Shown piece after piece: positions 60,783 to 64,000 of a stretch of 64,000 nucleotides of DNA. The stretch comes from Desulfarculus baarsii DSM 2075 (GTDB taxonomy: Bacteria > Desulfobacterota > Desulfarculia > Desulfarculales > Desulfarculaceae), in assembly GCF_000143965.1 (NCBI RefSeq), contig NC_014365.1:1-64000 (forward strand), written 5' to 3'. The notes under the pieces are model-generated. The model was not told the origin of the DNA and did no database searches. It was given only the letters and a program-made list of their open reading frames with translations. Every line of letters begins with the position of its first letter. Positions within the stretch are counted from its first letter, which is position 1. Made by a program: the position numbers and the translations under genes.

Positions 60783-61230
60783 ACTCGTCAGCGTGGTCGG
60801 GGCCGGCGCGGCCAGCCCCCGGCAATACGAACAAGCCCGCCAAGTGGGCCAGCTCCTGGCCAAACACGGCCTGGGCGTGGTCTGTGGCGGCCTGGGCGGG
60901 GTCATGGAGGCAGCTTGCCGCGGCGCCTCCGAAGCCGGCGGCCTGGCCGTGGCCATCCTGCCCGGCACGGACCGCCACACCGCCAATCGCTACGCCACCG
61001 TGGTCATCCCCAGCGGATTGGGCCAGGCCCGCAACGCCCTGGTCGTCAGCGCCGGCGAAGGGGTCATCGCCATCGCCGGGGGGCCGGGCACCCTCAGCGA
61101 AATCGGCTTCGCCCTCAAAGCCGGCAAACCGATCGTCGCCCTCGATTCCTGGGACATCCCAGGCCTGGCCGAAGCCGAATCACCCCAAGAAGCCGTCGAC
61201 TGCCTCATCGATCGCCTCGGGCCGGCATAA
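60769..61230 (+). CDS. TIGR00725/LOG-like Rossmann protein
   Basis: 153 residues with VSVVGAGAASPRQY, VVCGGLGGVMEAACRGASEAGG and AGGPGTLSEIGFALKAGKP. The GGGxGTxxE region is that of LOG/lysine-decarboxylase-like nucleotide-binding proteins, here of the short TIGR00725 type. Some relatives release nucleobases or bind ligands; the role here is unknown. A terminator follows. Confidence 0.88.
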   Translation: MAAIRLVSVVGAGAASPRQYEQARQVGQLLAKHGLGVVCGGLGGVMEAACRGASEAGGLAVAILPGTDRHTANRYATVVIPSGLGQARNALVVSAGEGVIAIAGGPGTLSEIGFALKAGKPIVALDSWDIPGLAEAESPQEAVDCLIDRLGPA

Positions 61231-61240
61231 CAAAAAAAGC

Positions 61241-61292
61241 AAGCCTCCCGACCAGAACTCCCCGTGTCCCAAGGTCGGAAGGCTTTGTTTTT
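61241..61292. terminator. Rho-independent terminator, possibly bidirectional
   Basis: Arms 61241-61253 (AAGCCTCCCGACC) and 61273-61285 (GGTCGGAAGGCTT) pair with one mismatch. T-runs follow on the plus strand (to 61292), and an A-run (61233-61238) precedes it, so it could also stop minus-strand transcription. Confidence 0.8.
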
Positions 61293-61410
61293 CGCCCTTG
61301 CCGCGCGGCGGAAGAACCAGAACCCGAACCGGATCGGTCCCCTCCTGTGTCAGCGCGGACGGCTGTCAGGCGTCGGTCCGGGACGGCCGCGACGCCGGCG
61401 AGGGCTTTTT

Positions 61411-61581
61411 TTAGTGGATGGCGTGGCCTTCCTCGTCAGGAGGGCCGCTGGGGTTGGTCAAGCACGCCAGTTCGCTCAGGCACTGGTCCAACTCCCTGTC
61501 GCGCTTTTTTTCTTGGTGGATCGACACCGACACCGCCACGAGCATGCCGGCTACCGAGACGACCAGATAGGCGAGTTCCAT
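61411..61581 (-). CDS. 56-residue single-pass membrane protein
   Basis: ATG 61581 has SD AAGGA 7 bases upstream and reads MELAYLVVSVAGMLVAVSVS, a single hydrophobic helix. A basic, then Cys-containing cytosolic tail follows (two Cys, residues 34 and 40), ending in an acidic segment before TAA 61411. Codon choice is like its neighbours. No family recognised; a small regulatory or assembly subunit is possible. Confidence 0.6.
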   Translation of the reverse strand: MELAYLVVSVAGMLVAVSVSIHQEKKRDRELDQCLSELACLTNPSGPPDEEGHAIH

Positions 61582-61796
61582 GGGTTATCCTTCCGTGGAT
61601 AGTTGTTGCCGCCGTCAAAGTTCTTTTCGGTTTTTCGGTGGCGCGGCATTAGGTAAAAATCGTCATCAGCCAAAAAATAAGCCCACTGGGCGGGACCAGC
61701 ACCCCCCACGCGCGAGGCAGGCGTTTTCCGATTCGTGGTTATATAATGTGTGCTAGGTTAATAGGTCGAGAGCGCTCTAGCGCAGAAGGAACGCCC

Positions 61797-62696
61797 ATGT
61801 CGTTGGATGGACCGATCACCTCTTTTTCCGAACTGCCCAACCCGCCCGAGGAGGCCGCCCGGGCCGCGATCATCCCCGCGCCCTTGGAGGCCACGGTAAG
61901 CTACGGCCACGGCACGTCCCTGGGCCCGGCGGCGATCATCTTCGCCAGCCAGCAACTGGAGCTTTACGACAACGTGGTCGATTGCCAGGTCATGGATCTG
62001 GGCGTGATCACCCGGCCAGCGGTGAATGTTTCTCCGCCGCTGGAGACGGCCTTGACGCGCATCGAGGCGGCGGTGGGCCGAGAGCTGGACGCCGGCCGCC
62101 TGCCGGTGTTGTTGGGCGGCGAGCACACCGTGACCGTGGCCGCCTTGCGGGCCCTGGTCAAACGTCGTGGGGCCGATTTCACGGTATTGAGCCTGGACGC
62201 CCACCTGGATCTGCGCGACAGCTACGAGGGCAGCCCCTATTCCCACGCCTGCGCCATGCGCCGCGCGCTGGACCTGGGCCTGGAGGTGCGCCATTTTGGC
62301 GCGCGCAGTTGCTCGCTGGCCGAGATGGAGCTGATCCGGGCCAGGGGCATGGAGCCACTGTGGGCCCGTGAGGTGCACAACGACCCGGACTGGCTGCAAA
62401 AGGCCGTGGCCGGTCTGGAAGGCCCGGTTTATCTGACGCTGGACGTGGATGGCTTCGACGCCTCGGTGATGCCGGCCACTGGCACGCCCGAGCCCGGCGG
62501 CCTGAGTTGGCCCCAGGTCACCGCTTGGCTGGAGGCCGTCTGCGCCCGTTGCCCGGTGATCGGCCTGGACGTGGTGGAGCTGGCCCCGCTGATGGGCATG
62601 ACCGCCTGGGACTTCACCGCGGCCAAGCTGGTCCATCGCGCCCTGGGCCTGGCCCTGCTGGGCGGGCCAAAGCCAAGTCACGGAAGCGAGAGATGA
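61797..62696 (+). CDS. speB: Agmatinase/ureohydrolase
   Basis: A 299-residue Mn enzyme that hydrolyses agmatine to putrescine and urea, or a related guanidino compound. Metal-site motifs are LGGEHTVTVAA, SLDAHLDLRDSY and TLDVDGFDASVMP; the C-terminus has GLDVVELAP. SD AGAAGGA lies 6 bases before the ATG. The PAS protein gene overlaps its stop by 4 bases. Possible -10 TATAAT at 61742-61747. Confidence 0.92.
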   Translation: MSLDGPITSFSELPNPPEEAARAAIIPAPLEATVSYGHGTSLGPAAIIFASQQLELYDNVVDCQVMDLGVITRPAVNVSPPLETALTRIEAAVGRELDAGRLPVLLGGEHTVTVAALRALVKRRGADFTVLSLDAHLDLRDSYEGSPYSHACAMRRALDLGLEVRHFGARSCSLAEMELIRARGMEPLWAREVHNDPDWLQKAVAGLEGPVYLTLDVDGFDASVMPATGTPEPGGLSWPQVTAWLEAVCARCPVIGLDVVELAPLMGMTAWDFTAAKLVHRALGLALLGGPKPSHGSER

Positions 62697-63346
62697 GCGC
62701 GCCGCTGGGCCCCATCGATCAAACCCAAAACGACGCCCGCCTGCGCTTGCTGGCCGAGACCACCGGCGATGCGCTCTACCAGCTTCGCTTCAGCACCATG
62801 GCCTACGACTACCTCAGCCCCGGCATAGAAAGCCTGACCGGCTACGGCGCGCGGGAGATCATGGCCATGTCCTTCGCCAGTCTGGTGCTGGAGGCCACCC
62901 ACGCCGACGGCCGGCCGGCCGATCTGGAGATGTTGCGCCACAAGCGCTTGTCCGGCCAGGTCGGGCCCATCGAGTTGGACTACCGCGTGCGCTGCAAGGA
63001 CGGCCGGGAAAAGTGGCTCAGCGACCATTCTTTTCCTTATCACGACGAAGACGGCCGGCTGATCGGCTCGGTGGGCGTTTTGCGCGACATCACCCGCCGC
63101 AAGACCGCCGAGTTGGCCCAGCGCCGGCTGGTCGAGGATCTGCGCCAAGCCCTGGACCAGGTGCGCACCCTCAGCGGGCTTTTGCCCATCTGCGCCAAAT
63201 GCAAAAAAATCCGCGACGACAAGGGCTATTGGCAACAGATCGAACACTACCTGGCCAGCCACAGCGGGGCCAGCTTCAGCCACGGCCTCTGCCCCGACTG
63301 CGTGCGCGAGCTATACCCCGAGCTGAAGGGCGAAAACATCAAATAA
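62693..63346 (+). CDS. PAS-domain protein with C-terminal Cys motif
   Basis: 217 residues. PAS/PAC (about 18-140, GIESLTGYGAREIMAM, GSVGVLRDITRRK) is followed by a helix and a conserved-looking tail LPICAKCKKIRDDKGYW, then SFSHGLCPDCVRELYPEL. This tail occurs at the end of many sensory proteins and may bind metal; output is unknown. Its ATG overlaps the speB stop. Confidence 0.82.
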   Translation: MSAPLGPIDQTQNDARLRLLAETTGDALYQLRFSTMAYDYLSPGIESLTGYGAREIMAMSFASLVLEATHADGRPADLEMLRHKRLSGQVGPIELDYRVRCKDGREKWLSDHSFPYHDEDGRLIGSVGVLRDITRRKTAELAQRRLVEDLRQALDQVRTLSGLLPICAKCKKIRDDKGYWQQIEHYLASHSGASFSHGLCPDCVRELYPELKGENIK

Positions 63347-63350
63347 ATTT

Positions 63351-63391
63351 GGGCCACGGCCCCGGGGGCGAGCCTCGAAGTCGTTGGGCCC
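63351..63391. repeat. Hairpin repeat copy 1, after PAS gene
   Basis: GGGCCACGGCCCCGGG opens the element, followed after a few changes by GAAGTCGTTGGGCCC. The arms can pair. A near-copy lies at 63939-63977 on the other side of the DGC gene. Confidence 0.5.
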
Positions 63392-63402
63392 GAGCGTTGG
63401 CC

Positions 63403-63822
63403 TCACTTGCCGCAGGCGCAGCCGCCAATGGTCGTCAGGCTGGGCCCGGCCGACCAAGCGGCCTTTTTTGCCGCTTCCTTGACCTGGGCCAGCTGTTCGG
63501 CCGGCGGCGTCAGGTCTTTGTTTTTGACGACACCCAGTTCGGTCAGCACCAGATGCCCGCGCAAAGGCGCGCCGGCCTGGGCCAAGATGGCCTTGGCGCA
63601 GCCAACCTCGCAGCCGTCCAGGACCAACAGCGCCGGGGCCTCGGCCACCGCCCGCACGAAACCGGGCAGATTGCCGCCCACGCCAGCCAAGCAGAACATC
63701 TTGCCAAAGCCCTCCTTGGTCAGCTCCACCGCCGCCTGATTGGTCAACTGGCCCACGTTGGAGCCTCCCGAACAGGCCAGAATCAGCGCCTGCCCAGTAT
63801 TCGCACAACAGTTTTCCGACAT
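63403..63822 (-). CDS. DGC-domain putative metal-binding protein
   Basis: 139 residues with the DGC motif LVLDGCEVGCAKAIL, N-terminal SENCCANTG and LILACSGGSNVGQL, and C-terminal GGCACGK. These Cys groups match the DGC-domain (putative zinc-binding) family. A role in metal or sulfur handling is suggested by family context only. A TTGACA-type promoter and palindrome lie upstream. Confidence 0.82.
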   Translation of the reverse strand: MSENCCANTGQALILACSGGSNVGQLTNQAAVELTKEGFGKMFCLAGVGGNLPGFVRAVAEAPALLVLDGCEVGCAKAILAQAGAPLRGHLVLTELGVVKNKDLTPPAEQLAQVKEAAKKAAWSAGPSLTTIGGCACGK

Positions 63823-63885
63823 TTCGCTTGCCCCGACAGAAAAGGTTGACGTGATTCAGGTTGTCCGACCCGCATCGACGTTTCT

Positions 63886-63914
63886 AATTTTGGCTAAATG
63901 GCCAAATCTGTCAA
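63886..63914 (-). promoter_or_regulatory. Promoter with internal palindrome before DGC gene
   Basis: On the minus strand a perfect -35 TTGACA (63914-63909) is followed at 17 bases by AAAATT (63891-63886). Palindrome TTTGGC-N6-GCCAAA (63889-63906) fills the spacer, the position of a repressor site. Confidence 0.4.
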
Positions 63915-63938
63915 GAGCTTTGTCGCATGCCAAAATAT

Positions 63939-63977
63939 GGGCCACGGCCCCGGGAGCGAATCCCGGAGTCGTGGCCC
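63939..63977. repeat. Hairpin repeat copy 2
   Basis: Outer arms GGGCCACG (63939-63946) and CGTGGCCC (63970-63977), with an inner stem CCGGGA/TCCCGG. It resembles copy 1 over its first 16 bases. No T-run. Confidence 0.55.
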
Positions 63978-64000
63978 TTCAAGGCCCCCCAGCAGGGCCA

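Noticed and set aside
1-64000. tRNA, rRNA, CRISPR arrays, insertion sequences or prophage
   Set aside because: I saw no cloverleaf-like conserved arms, no regularly spaced repeats, and no transposase or integrase motifs in any frame.

Overview
The window looks like a chromosomal segment from a GC-rich (about two thirds by eye), Gram-negative, anaerobic-type bacterium. The gene content points to a sulfate-reducer-like member of the Desulfobacterota (former Deltaproteobacteria), and the style resembles Desulfarculus. That assignment is inferred from dense two-component signalling, NtrC-type activators, small Cys-rich proteins and sulfur-handling genes, and was not checked against a database. 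There are 53-54 credible protein genes. I saw no tRNA, rRNA, IS element, phage or CRISPR array.

Layout. 0.3-5.2 kb: dnaA with an AT-richer upstream stretch that may be near the replication origin, a lipoprotein FKBP isomerase, an acyl-CoA synthetase, an FmdB zinc ribbon and holC. 5.4-9.0 kb: a Cache histidine kinase, a single-domain receiver, and a receiver fused to a formate/nitrite (FNT) channel, the most unusual architecture in the window. 9.1-13.8 kb: a proline dehydrogenase with a signal-like N-terminus, then a five-gene sulfur/selenium trafficking set (YedE/TsuA permease, TusA-like carrier, DUF3343 fusion, CARKD/ribokinase-like protein, DUF1858-like protein). 13.9-18.8 kb: a long-chain acyl-CoA ligase, ferritin-like protein, MFS transporter and outer-membrane barrel. 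18.8-30.4 kb (minus strand): a large hybrid kinase, then a CPA2 antiporter plus complete RND tripartite pump operon. 30.8-37.1 kb: orphan UDP-sulfoquinovose synthase, exported proline iminopeptidase, and nadB-nadC-nadA-niaR. 37.1-42.8 kb: PAS kinase, acyl-CoA dehydrogenase, a FadJ-like protein that seems to have lost its catalytic residues, and a divergent FadR-type regulator with two matching operators.

43.0-52.8 kb holds a plus-strand signalling and transport locus. It contains a helical-sensor kinase, a sigma54 activator, a SulP/STAS anion transporter with a large helical insertion, a cytidylate-kinase-like/BON/receiver fusion, a second kinase, a receiver, a kinase stripped to its His domain, and another receiver. 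It is preceded by a sigma54-like promoter, a 15-bp inverted repeat and an 18-bp leader hairpin. 52.9-58.7 kb (minus) carries a Cys-rich miniprotein, a receiver/degenerate HD-GYP protein, a receiver/HDOD protein and a multi-PAS kinase interrupted by a frameshift. 58.9-64.0 kb holds an RNase H-like exonuclease, a small membrane protein, pcm, a LOG-like protein, an unlisted 56-residue membrane protein, agmatinase, a PAS protein and a DGC-type metal-binding protein, with a repeated hairpin on both sides of the last.

Two themes stand out. Receiver domains are wired to membrane transport (receiver-FNT; the SulP locus). Several proteins keep a fold but lose catalytic residues (FadJ-like, HD-GYP, kinase-like domain, His-domain-only kinase), which suggests regulatory re-use.
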